This document shows, piece by piece, positions 1 through 6,674 of a stretch of 11,677 nt of DNA. Made by a program: the position numbers and the translations under genes. This DNA comes from Candidatus Melainabacteria bacterium (GTDB lineage: Bacteria > Cyanobacteriota > Vampirovibrionia > Gastranaerophilales > Gastranaerophilaceae): assembly GCA_003258735.1 (NCBI GenBank), contig QHME01000032.1, forward strand, positions 1,958-13,634. The letters run 5' to 3'. Under the pieces are notes generated by a model. The model was not told where the DNA came from, searched no databases, and was given only the letters and a program-made list of their open reading frames with translations. Numbering within the stretch: position 1 is the first letter of the stretch; the number at the start of each line of letters is the position of its first letter.

Positions 1-1173
1 ATGGCTGTTCACCAAAGATATTTTGCCCTATACAAAGATGGCAAACTTATTAACAGATTCATCACTATGACAAACTATATAGGTGACAATTTTGAAAATA
101 TTGCAGCTGGTAACGTTAGAGTAATAAAAGCTAGACTTGATGATGCAGTATTCTTCTTTAATGAAGATACCAAAAAACCGTTGGTAGACTATGTTGAAGC
201 CTTAAAAGGTGTAACTTTCCAAAAAGGTATGGGTTCAATGTTTGACAAAACTCAAAGACTTATCAAATTGTCAAACGATATTGCAAAAGACCTAAATGTT
301 GATTCTAAAGATGTTGAAAGAACAGCATTATTATGTAAAGCAGATTTAACAACAAACTTGGTATTTGAATTTACCGAACTTCAAGGCTTTATTGGAGCTG
401 ATTATGCAAGAGTTTCAGGTGAAGATGCAAAGGTTGTTCAAGGTATCAAAGAACATTACTTCCCACTAAATGCAGAAAGCGAAACTGCAAAAGGGATCGA
501 AGGACAAATCGTTGGTATCGCAGATAAAATTGATACAGTTTGTGCTGTATTTGCAGCAGGTAAAAAGCCTACAGGTTCATCTGACCCTCTGGGAGTAAGA
601 CGTGCAGCACTAGGTGTAATTAGAACGATATTAGATGGCAATTTAAAAATCGATGTTGACAAATACATCAAAGATGCCCTAAAAGCTCTACCAGTTCAAA
701 GAGATTGCGCTAATGAAATCAATGAATTTTTCGTACAAAGAATGATTATTTTCTTGGCTGATAAGTACAACAAAAACATCCTTGAAGCATGCTCTATGAA
801 AAATCCGCTAACAGACATCGCAGATTACGTAGAAAGAGTAAAAGTTGTGAACGAACTTAATTGCCCACAACTTGTTGAAAACGCAAACAGAGTAATCAGA
901 ATATTAAAAGACAATAGCGAAAATTCAATCAATGAAAGTTTCTTCAAAGAACAAGCTGAAAAAGATTTGTATACTGCGATTAAGACTGTTAGCGAAACTA
1001 ATGATTACAAAATGTACTTGAAAGAATTAGAAACTCTTAACCCTGTTGTTACAAAATTCTTTGATGATGTTCTTGTCATGGATAAAGATGAAAATGTTAA
1101 GAAAAATAGACTTTCTTTATTGACATTATTAAAGAAAAAATATGAACATTTAACAGATTTCAGCAAAGTATAG
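1..1173 (+). CDS. glyS: Glycyl-tRNA synthetase beta subunit (C-terminal part, 5' end outside window)
   Basis: This is the C-terminal 390 residues of the GlyS beta subunit, which with GlyQ forms the alpha2beta2 enzyme charging tRNA-Gly in the cytoplasm. The fragment begins at the conserved HQRYFAL segment, which lies well inside the protein; full-length GlyS is usually near 690 residues, so the Met at base 1 is almost certainly internal and the gene is cut by the window edge. Typical family blocks are the GNVRVIKARLDDA segment near residues 37-49, an HD-like helix KADLTTNLVFEF at 113-124 followed by ELQGFIG, and GSSDPLGVRRAALG at about 192-205. The C-terminal part should be the DALR-like anticodon-binding domain. 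The stop is TAG at 1171-1173. No convincing terminator follows, so read-through into the next small gene is possible. Confidence 0.95.
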   Translation: MAVHQRYFALYKDGKLINRFITMTNYIGDNFENIAAGNVRVIKARLDDAVFFFNEDTKKPLVDYVEALKGVTFQKGMGSMFDKTQRLIKLSNDIAKDLNVDSKDVERTALLCKADLTTNLVFEFTELQGFIGADYARVSGEDAKVVQGIKEHYFPLNAESETAKGIEGQIVGIADKIDTVCAVFAAGKKPTGSSDPLGVRRAALGVIRTILDGNLKIDVDKYIKDALKALPVQRDCANEINEFFVQRMIIFLADKYNKNILEACSMKNPLTDIADYVERVKVVNELNCPQLVENANRVIRILKDNSENSINESFFKEQAEKDLYTAIKTVSETNDYKMYLKELETLNPVVTKFFDDVLVMDKDENVKKNRLSLLTLLKKKYEHLTDFSKV

Positions 1174-1288
1174 TGCGGATTTCAAGTATTTTGTTAAATT
1201 TTGTAAACTTCAATTGTTAAAAAGTCAATTATTTTTTTCAGGATACTTTAAAATAGTACAAGAAGGTAAAAGAAAATAGAGGTAGAAA

Positions 1289-1606
1289 ATGTTCGACCGA
1301 CTCAAAAACTTAAAACTCGTACAACGATTAAAGGAAACTGTAAGCCCAAGATTACGTTGGTTAGCATTTTCCAATAAAAATAACTTAGATAAAAGCACCA
1401 CAGATTATTTAGAAACAATTAGCGGTGTGGAAAATCTAAAATCACTTTCTGACGACCTAGAGCTGGAAGCAATGGTCAGAGCCCAACTCAAGCAAGAATT
1501 TCCAAACATTGAAAGTATGAAATCTTATGAGTTGTTAGTAGATGCAGTAATGCATAATCTTAGAAAAAAACAGCTTCAAGCCGACGATAATCTCGATATT
1601 GAGTAG
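1289..1606 (+). CDS. Small hypothetical protein, 105 aa
   Basis: I do not recognise this family. The 105-residue product starts with a basic stretch (MFDRLKNLKLVQRLKETVSPRLRW) and continues as a charged, probably helical, soluble protein with an acidic middle (residues about 55-75) and an acidic C-terminus. There is no signal peptide, no transmembrane segment and no cysteine. The start is supported by AGAGG at 1278-1282, six bases before ATG. It lies 115 bp downstream of glyS on the same strand and ends just before a strong terminator, so it is the last gene of that transcript or a single gene. A TAAAAT at 1249-1254 could be a -10 box, but no -35 at proper distance is visible. Coding is supported by the Shine-Dalgarno, uninterrupted frame and terminator position; function is unknown. 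Confidence 0.75.
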   Translation: MFDRLKNLKLVQRLKETVSPRLRWLAFSNKNNLDKSTTDYLETISGVENLKSLSDDLELEAMVRAQLKQEFPNIESMKSYELLVDAVMHNLRKKQLQADDNLDIE

Positions 1607-1630
1607 ATTATCACTACAATACAACAAAAC

Positions 1631-1664
1631 AAAAATAATACCCCATAAAGGGTATTATTTTTTT
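1631..1664. terminator. Bidirectional intrinsic terminator between convergent genes
   Basis: A perfect hairpin pairs AATAATACCC (1634-1643) with GGGTATTATT (1650-1659) around a six-base loop, extendable with A:T pairs on both sides. A run of seven T (1658-1664) follows on the plus strand and an A-rich stretch (1626-1635) precedes it, giving a U-rich tail on the minus strand. It sits between the rightward small gene ending at 1606 and the leftward regulator ending at 1674, so it can end both transcripts. Confidence 0.9.
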
Positions 1665-1673
1665 GCTAAAATT

Positions 1674-2000
1674 TTATTTTACGCATAGACTTCGCGTCAA
1701 ATTATAAACCAATTCCAATTTTTCAGGATTATCGCAAATTTTAGTAATATTTTTATTTATCATTTGGAGTAATTCTGCACAATCTTTCAGATGATTTGTT
1801 GCAAACAACTCTTCTGCGGTAATATTAAATGCCTCTAAAATTTTATCCAAAGTTTCGGCTTTTACAAAATTTTCACCTGTCTCAATACTACTCAAGGCTT
1901 TTTGAGATACATCAATCAACTCAGAGAGTTTTTCCTGAGTGTACCCTTTTTCAATTCTCATACGTTTTATTTTTTTACCGAGTTCTTGTTTTATACCCAT
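1674..2000 (-). CDS. XRE-family helix-turn-helix transcriptional regulator
   Basis: A 108-residue DNA-binding protein with a lambda-Cro/XRE helix-turn-helix at about residues 6-65: KIKRMRIEKGYTQEKLSELIDVSQKALSSIE, then the scaffold helices around LDKILEAFNITAEELF. The remaining 40 residues (LLQMINKNITKICDNPEKLELVYNLTRSL) look like a short helical dimerisation or sensing tail. It should bind an operator as a dimer in the cytoplasm; the regulated genes are not evident. It is transcribed leftward, divergent from the unknown protein at 2218, which is the obvious candidate target besides itself. No Shine-Dalgarno is visible upstream of its ATG (2000-1998). A TATAAT and a pair of 10-bp-spaced repeats lie about 50 bp upstream. 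It ends at the shared terminator at 1631-1664. Confidence 0.9.
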   Translation of the reverse strand: MGIKQELGKKIKRMRIEKGYTQEKLSELIDVSQKALSSIETGENFVKAETLDKILEAFNITAEELFATNHLKDCAELLQMINKNITKICDNPEKLELVYNLTRSLCVK

Positions 2001-2047
2001 AATTACAATTTTAAATTCTTTATAATATATTTTTACTGCCTACAAGT

Positions 2048-2070
2048 ATTATATGTAAAGTTATGTAAAC
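2048..2070 (-). promoter_or_regulatory. Candidate promoter and direct-repeat operator of the XRE gene
   Basis: Reading leftward there is a perfect TATAAT -10 box (2053 to 2048), about 40 bases before the likely transcript start relative to the ATG at 2000. No good -35 is present 17 bp upstream (TTCGAG at 2076-2071). Immediately upstream, two copies of TATGTAAA (plus strand 2052-2059 and 2062-2069) are spaced exactly ten bases, one helical turn, overlapping the promoter. This is a plausible autoregulatory operator for the XRE protein. The assignment to that protein is inference. Confidence 0.4.
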
Positions 2071-2217
2071 CTCGAACCGTTTACTAATTCTATATTTCAG
2101 ATATTTAGTATTTACAATTCTAAATTATATGAAATTTTAAGTGCAAAAATGTTTTTATATAAATGTAAGTGATGTGCATCTTTCACGAGATATTACAAAA
2201 TAGAGGAGATTTTTACT

Positions 2218-2769
2218 ATGAACATGAGAATTGATGAAACAAGATTGAACCAACTTTTGCAAAACATTAAACATGATGGGCAACAACAACAAGTTCAGCA
2301 AACAAACATCAATATGACAAACAAAACGGAAGGAAACGCTAAACATTTAAACCTTTTGGATATTGAATTATATATGATGAATGACCCATATTCAGAAAAA
2401 GGAATTAAAAATTTGTTGCAAAAAAGTCCAATAGGACTAGGAGATGCTCCAACTAAACAAGATATAGAAAAAATGGGTTATAATTTCAAAATGACAGCAT
2501 TTCATATCGGCGCTCCGGTGACTTATGAATCCCCAGATGGCGGTACTATTACCGTATATGACGGCAAAGGAGATGCGAATATGGGTGAAGACCAACGAAA
2601 AATTATCTACAAAAAAGGAAATTTGGTACAAACTATGTACTATGATGATAATGGAAAATTAAGAGCAGGTAATATCACTGTAAGAAGTGCTATAACAAAT
2701 TCCAAAGAATGTTATGCGGATTTCCAAGTTAGAAACAACAACATCACAACTATTGCAACACATTCATAA
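2218..2769 (+). CDS. Hypothetical protein, 183 aa, Q-rich N-terminus
   Basis: I do not recognise this family. The N-terminal 40 residues are polar and probably disordered, with a Gln-rich stretch (GQQQQVQQ at about 21-28). A folded part follows, with LNLLDIELYMMNDPYSEKG near 45-63 and, from about residue 97, a strand-rich region (GAPVTYESPDGGTITVYDG, KIIYKKGNLVQTMYYDDNGKLRAGNITV). The KGNLVQTMYYDDNGKL segment resembles a single toxin/MORN-like beta-hairpin repeat, but one copy is too little to name it. No signal peptide or membrane segment. The start is well set: AGAGGAG at 2202-2208 lies nine bases before ATG. It is divergent from the XRE gene and followed by a hairpin at 2795-2824, so it is probably monocistronic. 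Confidence 0.8.
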   Translation: MNMRIDETRLNQLLQNIKHDGQQQQVQQTNINMTNKTEGNAKHLNLLDIELYMMNDPYSEKGIKNLLQKSPIGLGDAPTKQDIEKMGYNFKMTAFHIGAPVTYESPDGGTITVYDGKGDANMGEDQRKIIYKKGNLVQTMYYDDNGKLRAGNITVRSAITNSKECYADFQVRNNNITTIATHS

Positions 2770-2794
2770 TAAAATTTTAGATTTTTATAAATTT

Positions 2795-2824
2795 AGATGG
2801 CGGTTTTATTAAAAACCGCCATCT
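2795..2824 (+). terminator. Strong hairpin after the 2218-2769 gene (short U tail)
   Basis: A perfect 13-bp stem, AGATGGCGGTTTT (2795-2807) with AAAACCGCCATCT (2812-2824), closes on the four-base loop ATTA. It is by far the most stable structure nearby and begins 25 bp after the stop codon. Only three T follow the stem on the plus strand, so as an intrinsic terminator it is atypical; it may act as a 3'-end stabiliser or as a partial terminator. Confidence 0.65.
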
Positions 2825-2853
2825 TTACTGCCCAATACTAGCAAACCAGATAA

Positions 2854-2882
2854 TTCAAATTCTTCAAAACTCGATTTATTAA
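2854..2882 (+). promoter_or_regulatory. Weak candidate promoter giving a leaderless transcript
   Basis: TTCAAA (2854-2859) and TATTAA (2877-2882) are separated by 17 bp; each matches four of six consensus bases. Transcription would begin about seven bases after the -10, at the ATG at 2889, which has no Shine-Dalgarno. In such A+T-rich DNA this can arise by chance. Confidence 0.25.
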
Positions 2883-2888
2883 TTATAT

Positions 2889-3119
2889 ATGACAGCAGTA
2901 ATCGGTATAAAAATAGAAAATAGAATGGATGATTCTACAAAACTCCAAGAAATTTTGACAAAATACGGATGTAATATCAAAACGCGAATAGGACTCCACG
3001 ATATGGGAGAATACAAATGCCTAAACTATGGCATCATCCTGATTGAAGTCATTGATAGAACCAATGAAATTTTTGATGAGCTTTCTAAATATTGGAAAGT
3101 ACAGATTATGAAGTTTTAA
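2889..3119 (+). CDS. Small ACT-like domain protein, TM1266 / hydrogenase-system-regulator type
   Basis: A 76-residue protein whose layout matches the small ferredoxin-fold (ACT-like) proteins annotated as TM1266-type iron-only hydrogenase system regulators: beta1 AVIGIKIENR, helix STKLQEILTKYGCNI, beta2 KTRIGLHDM, beta3 YGIILIEVI, helix NEIFDELSKYWKV, beta4 VQIMKF. The KLQEILTKYGCxIKTRxGLH signature is the main evidence. The family is thought to bind a small ligand or partner as a dimer; its true function is not established, and no hydrogenase gene is present here. The ATG at 2889 has no Shine-Dalgarno and sits just after an A/T-rich promoter-like stretch, so a leaderless transcript is possible. 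It is 76 bp upstream of the phosphoesterase gene and may be co-transcribed with it. Confidence 0.7.
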   Translation: MTAVIGIKIENRMDDSTKLQEILTKYGCNIKTRIGLHDMGEYKCLNYGIILIEVIDRTNEIFDELSKYWKVQIMKF

Positions 3120-3195
3120 ATTTTGTAAACAAAACTCCTAATAAACAGCAAAAAAAATCTTGATGTGTTTTCATGCCTAAGGGACTCACTAAGAG

Positions 3196-4683
3196 ATGAT
3201 AAATCCAATCAATCAGCCTAATAGTGTAAAAACTAGCATTTTTTACATCAACGATTACCATGGCAAGTCCATAAATATGGAACGTACCATAACCGCATCC
3301 AACGCATTTGATGCTCGTAACAAAGATAAAAAAGATGTTGACACTTTAAAATTATCTTCCGGCGACATTATGATTGGTGAAGATTTTAAAACTAACCAAC
3401 TTGCAGTATTATTTCAAAAAATAATCGGAATAAGGGCGTCTGCTGTTGGCAATCACGAATACGACATGCAAGATAAAGTCGGTGCAATTTTACCTTTGGT
3501 TTCATATAACCTTTTGGCAGCAAACGTAAAAATCAGTCCACAGAACCCTTGGAGCCACAAAATAGAATCTAAAATCGTGGAAGAAAAAAACGGACACAAA
3601 TACGGCATAATTGGCGCATCTCCAATTGATTTATATAAAAGATCTAAAGAAGGAGTAATTCAAAAGCAGATTCAAGTCGATAAACCAAAAGAAACTGTCC
3701 TGAATATTCAAAAAGAAGTCGACAGAATGCAAAAACAAGGAATTAATAAAATAATTTTGTTATCACACCTTGGCTACACACTAGATAAAATTGTAGCAAA
3801 TCAAACTCAAGGCATTGACGTTATTTTGGGTGGACACTCTCATGATTTACTTCTTGACGTCAAAGAAGGGAAAAATCTGTTCTATTCAAAAACTGGCGAA
3901 CCTGTCGTTATTACACAAGCAGGAAGAGATGGAAAAAATTTGGGCATATTAAACCTTGAATTTGACCAAAATGGAGTTATAAAAAAAGTCCAAAACAACG
4001 TAGGTTACACAAGAAATTTCAAAAGATTTGCACCTGCTAAATATATTTTCGACAAAATTTTTGGAGCAAGAGAAACATACGGACACATAAAATCTGCCCC
4101 ACCTCCACTTAAACATGATTTAATTGAACCTAATCCTCATGCATATTTTATTACAGACTGCATGAGAAAAGATTTAGACTGTGATATAGCAATACTTCCT
4201 TCACCTAATATTCGCGGATATTTTGAACCCGGAAAAGTCGATACAAGAATTTTGGCTGACGTTTTGCCTTTCCAAAATAAACTGTACAAAATGAGTTACA
4301 GCGAAAAAGACCTAGTTGATGCAATTAAACTTGCCGCTAAATCTTTCACAAATGTTGCAAATAAACCGGGAATTTTCTACACTTCAGGTTTGAAATACAC
4401 AGTCAACACATCAGGTCATATTTTATCTATGAAATTTGTTGATAAAAACGGAATCGAAACCCCTATTGATATAAACAATCCTCGTGCTGATAAATATTAT
4501 ACAACCGTATTGAACGATTATTGCGCACAAGGCAACGACGGTTTTACCAAATTAAATCAACCTGACAGAGTTCTTGAAAAATATGATTTTGACGCCACAA
4601 AATGCGTTCAAGATATTTTAAAACAATCTAAAGAACCTGTTGAAATTTATGATGATGGAAGAATACAAGTTATTCCTGATTAA
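3196..4683 (+). CDS. UshA/5'-nucleotidase-family metallophosphoesterase, apparently cytoplasmic
   Basis: A 495-residue two-domain enzyme of the 5'-nucleotidase/2',3'-cyclic phosphodiesterase family. The N-terminal calcineurin-like domain shows all dimetal motifs: NDYHG (D20, H22), SSGD (D57), GNHEYD (N86, H87, D90), LLSHLG (H191) and GGHSH (H214, H216). The C-terminal substrate domain follows at about 310-495, with NIRGYFEPG around 342 in place of the usual NGGGIR, VLPFQNKL, SGLKYTV and LNDYCAQGNDGF. It should hydrolyse phosphate esters of nucleotides or related compounds; the exact substrate is not readable. Unlike UshA and secreted relatives it lacks a signal peptide: NDYHG begins only 18 residues after the Met. 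The start is ATG 3196, with AAGGGA at 3179-3184 at a rather long 11-base distance. Its last 14 bases overlap the convergent membrane-protein gene. Confidence 0.88.
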   Translation: MINPINQPNSVKTSIFYINDYHGKSINMERTITASNAFDARNKDKKDVDTLKLSSGDIMIGEDFKTNQLAVLFQKIIGIRASAVGNHEYDMQDKVGAILPLVSYNLLAANVKISPQNPWSHKIESKIVEEKNGHKYGIIGASPIDLYKRSKEGVIQKQIQVDKPKETVLNIQKEVDRMQKQGINKIILLSHLGYTLDKIVANQTQGIDVILGGHSHDLLLDVKEGKNLFYSKTGEPVVITQAGRDGKNLGILNLEFDQNGVIKKVQNNVGYTRNFKRFAPAKYIFDKIFGARETYGHIKSAPPPLKHDLIEPNPHAYFITDCMRKDLDCDIAILPSPNIRGYFEPGKVDTRILADVLPFQNKLYKMSYSEKDLVDAIKLAAKSFTNVANKPGIFYTSGLKYTVNTSGHILSMKFVDKNGIETPIDINNPRADKYYTTVLNDYCAQGNDGFTKLNQPDRVLEKYDFDATKCVQDILKQSKEPVEIYDDGRIQVIPD

Positions 4684-5446
4684 GAATTTTAGATTTTACA
4701 ATTTTCACAAGTCCATCTAAATAAACAAACTTCAATATCGTAATAAAATATATAAACACGCAAATACTTGCCAAATATACAGACAATTTCAATGGCTCTG
4801 AAACAATTTTGTGCGCAAATTTTGAAACCCACAAAACCAAACCACAAGGCAAAATTGACAATAACAATATTCCCAAAATCAAACCAACCAAAGATAGAAA
4901 ACATTTATCAATATATTTAAAAATAGATGATGGTAGTAAAACATCTTTTGAATATTTGAAATCAGATATAAATTTTACAAAAATCAAATTCATAAACGGA
5001 ATTGAACAAACCAACAAAGATGCTGTTAAATAGACCAATGTTGAATTGTTTGTCGGCAGAAATAGCACACCAATAACAAATAATACAGCATAATACATTT
5101 GCCACAACACAAAGACAGGAAAAGATTTAAAAAACATCGACATTGGAACTAAATCCATTTCTGGGAGTACTGAATCATTATTCTGAAATTTAGAATATAA
5201 AAATTTACAATCATATCCGAACAAATAAATCATTAACAATATACATACTGTTAAAGTTAACCACAATTCAAACCTTGATGATGGTGCAATCGCAAAGAAA
5301 TCAAAATAAAAAGCACTTGCACCCCAAGCTGCAACAACATTATTCAATAAAATTACAACAATACCTAATATTGAAAAAAGTGTTATATGATTTGATATAG
5401 CATTTTTGCCACTATAAAGTTCTTTTACCTGTCTCAAAACTTCCAT
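4670..5446 (-). CDS. Hypothetical integral membrane protein, about six TM helices
   Basis: I do not recognise a named family. The 258-residue product has about six hydrophobic segments: residues ~20-42, 58-79, 108-130, 134-160, 183-206 and 222-245. Positively charged residues flank several segments, and the short N-terminus MEVLRQVKELYSGK is probably cytoplasmic. This long six-helix layout without obvious motifs resembles DUF4013-type proteins, but that is only an impression. The start is ATG at 5446-5444, preceded by a purine-rich AAGAGAGA at the right distance and by a good promoter (5494 to 5467). It is divergent from prfB and convergent with the phosphoesterase, overlapping it by 14 bp at the 3' ends, so the two transcripts are antisense to each other at their ends. 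Confidence 0.82.
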   Translation of the reverse strand: MEVLRQVKELYSGKNAISNHITLFSILGIVVILLNNVVAAWGASAFYFDFFAIAPSSRFELWLTLTVCILLMIYLFGYDCKFLYSKFQNNDSVLPEMDLVPMSMFFKSFPVFVLWQMYYAVLFVIGVLFLPTNNSTLVYLTASLLVCSIPFMNLIFVKFISDFKYSKDVLLPSSIFKYIDKCFLSLVGLILGILLLSILPCGLVLWVSKFAHKIVSEPLKLSVYLASICVFIYFITILKFVYLDGLVKIVKSKILNQE

Positions 5447-5466
5447 AAAAATCTCTCTTACCTTTA

Positions 5467-5494
5467 ATTATAGCAACTTTAAACCTAATTGCAA
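5467..5494 (-). promoter_or_regulatory. Promoter of the leftward membrane-protein gene, with overlapping palindrome
   Basis: Reading leftward: -35 TTGCAA (5494 to 5489), 16-bp spacer, and a perfect extended -10 TGCTATAAT with TATAAT at 5472 to 5467. The predicted start is about 5460, leaving a leader of roughly 13 bases that contains the AAGAGAGA ribosome site. The -35 lies inside a small palindrome, ATTGC AA GCAAT (5488-5499), halfway between the divergent genes, which could be an operator. Confidence 0.7.
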
Positions 5495-5505
5495 GCAATC
5501 GTTTT

Positions 5506-5511
5506 TATTAT
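5506..5511 (+). promoter_or_regulatory. Candidate -10 box for prfB with very short leader
   Basis: TATTAT at 5506-5511 lies 11 bases before the prfB ATG at 5523, so the transcript would start within about five bases of the start codon. No clear -35 is seen at 16-18 bp. Together with the missing Shine-Dalgarno this suggests a leaderless or nearly leaderless prfB mRNA. Confidence 0.35.
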
Positions 5512-5522
5512 ACAATTGAATT

Positions 5523-6609
5523 ATGGAAACTGAATTAAAACAAGAATTAAATCAAATTACACCAAGACTAAACAAACTAAAGGAGTGTCTTTGACCCAAA
5601 TAAAATACAGCAGGAATTAACCGCATTAGAATCGGAAATGCAAGATCCTGATATTTGGACAGATAACTCTAAAGTATCAAAAATCGGCCAGCAAATTAAA
5701 GATAAAAAAGAAATTTTAGAAAAATTTTCAAAATGGTCTCAAATTATAGAAGATTGTAATGCTGCAATTGAGCTTTCGGACAGCGATTTAATCTCTGATA
5801 GTTATTCCCAAATCAAAGAGTTAAATAAAGAACTTGAAAAATTTGAACTGCAACAAATGCTATCAGGAGAATATGACGAGGCTGATGCAATTTTGACAAT
5901 CAATGCTGGAGCTGGTGGCACAGACGCACAAGACTGGGCTAGTATGTTATTAAGAATGTATACGCGCTGGGTTGAAAAAAGAGGGTGGACATTTGAACTT
6001 CTCGACAAATTGGACGGAGAAGAAGCCGGCATCAAATCCGCAACAATAAAAATCTGTGGCAAATACGCTTTTGGCTACGCAAAAGCTGAAAAAGGAGTAC
6101 ATAGACTTGTCAGAATCTCACCTTTCAATGCTAATGGCAAACGACAAACAAGCTTTGCCTCTGTCGAAGTTTCACCTATAATTGAAGATTTTGAAAAAAC
6201 AATTTCAATTCCACCAGAAGATTTGGAAGTTACAACAATGCGCTCAGGTGGGGCTGGCGGTCAAAATGTCAACAAAGTTGAAACAGCAGTCAGAATATTA
6301 CACAAACCAACAGGAATCGTCGTAAAATGCCAACAAGAACGTTCTCAACTTCAAAACAAAGAATATGCAATGCAAATTCTTGTATCAAAACTTTTAGCAA
6401 TAAAAGAAGCAGAATATGAACAAAAAATGGCTGAGTTAAAAGGCGAGAATGTAGATATTAATTTTGGTTCACAAATTCGCTCTTATGTATTCCATCCATA
6501 CAAAATGGTAAAAGACCATCGCACAGGTTGCGAAGTCGGCAATGTAGATGCCGTTATGGATGGAGACATAGATGAATTTGTTGAAAGTTATTTAAGAAAA
6601 TTTAGCTAA
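5523..6609 (+). CDS. prfB: Peptide chain release factor 2 (programmed +1 frameshift)
   Basis: RF2 recognises UGA and UAA in the ribosomal A site and triggers peptidyl-tRNA hydrolysis. Translation begins at ATG 5523 (METELKQELNQ...) and meets in-frame TGA at 5592-5594 after 23 codons. A +1 shift at CTT-TGA-C continues as Asp-Pro-Asn-Lys from 5593 to the stop TAA at 6607, giving 361 residues, close to the family's usual ~365. In this numbering the stop-codon-reading motif Ser-Pro-Phe is at 199-201 and the catalytic GGQ loop at 245-247 within SGGAGGQNVNKVETAVRI. The frame is closed by TGA at 5517 just upstream, so ATG 5523 is the only reasonable start although no Shine-Dalgarno precedes it. It is divergent from the membrane-protein gene; the next gene has its own promoter. 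Annotation starting at Met 5638 would miss the N-terminal helix. Confidence 0.96.
5581..5595 (+). promoter_or_regulatory. prfB +1 recoding site (internal Shine-Dalgarno, CTT TGA C)
   Basis: AGGAG (5581-5585) acts as an internal Shine-Dalgarno three bases before the slippery CTT (5589-5591), followed by TGA (5592-5594) and C. This is the canonical RF2 autoregulatory arrangement: when RF2 is scarce the ribosome pauses at UGA and slips one base forward, making more RF2. Confidence 0.95.
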
Positions 6610-6610
6610 T

Positions 6611-6639
6611 TTGTTCAACTCATCTAATTATGCTAAAAT
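6611..6639 (+). promoter_or_regulatory. Promoter of the methyltransferase-like gene
   Basis: -35 TTGTTC (6611-6616), 17-bp spacer, extended -10 TGCTAAAAT with TAAAAT at 6634-6639. It begins right after the prfB stop. The predicted start near 6646 gives a leader of about 29 bases carrying AAGGGGA. Confidence 0.7.
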
Positions 6640-6674
6640 ACAACAATATAAAAATAAAAAGGGGAACTTTATAA

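Noticed and set aside
1201..1240. AATTG/CAATT hairpin before a T-run as a glyS terminator
   Set aside because: Only five A/T-rich base pairs around a nine-base loop; too weak to call.
2064..2082. GGTTCGAGG-like sequence on the minus strand resembling a tRNA T-arm
   Set aside because: No acceptor stem, D-arm or anticodon arm can be folded around it and the T-stem does not pair.
5523..5640. In-frame TGA in prfB as a sign of a pseudogene or sequencing error
   Set aside because: The internal AGGAG, CTT TGA C and seamless +1 continuation are the standard RF2 recoding signal.
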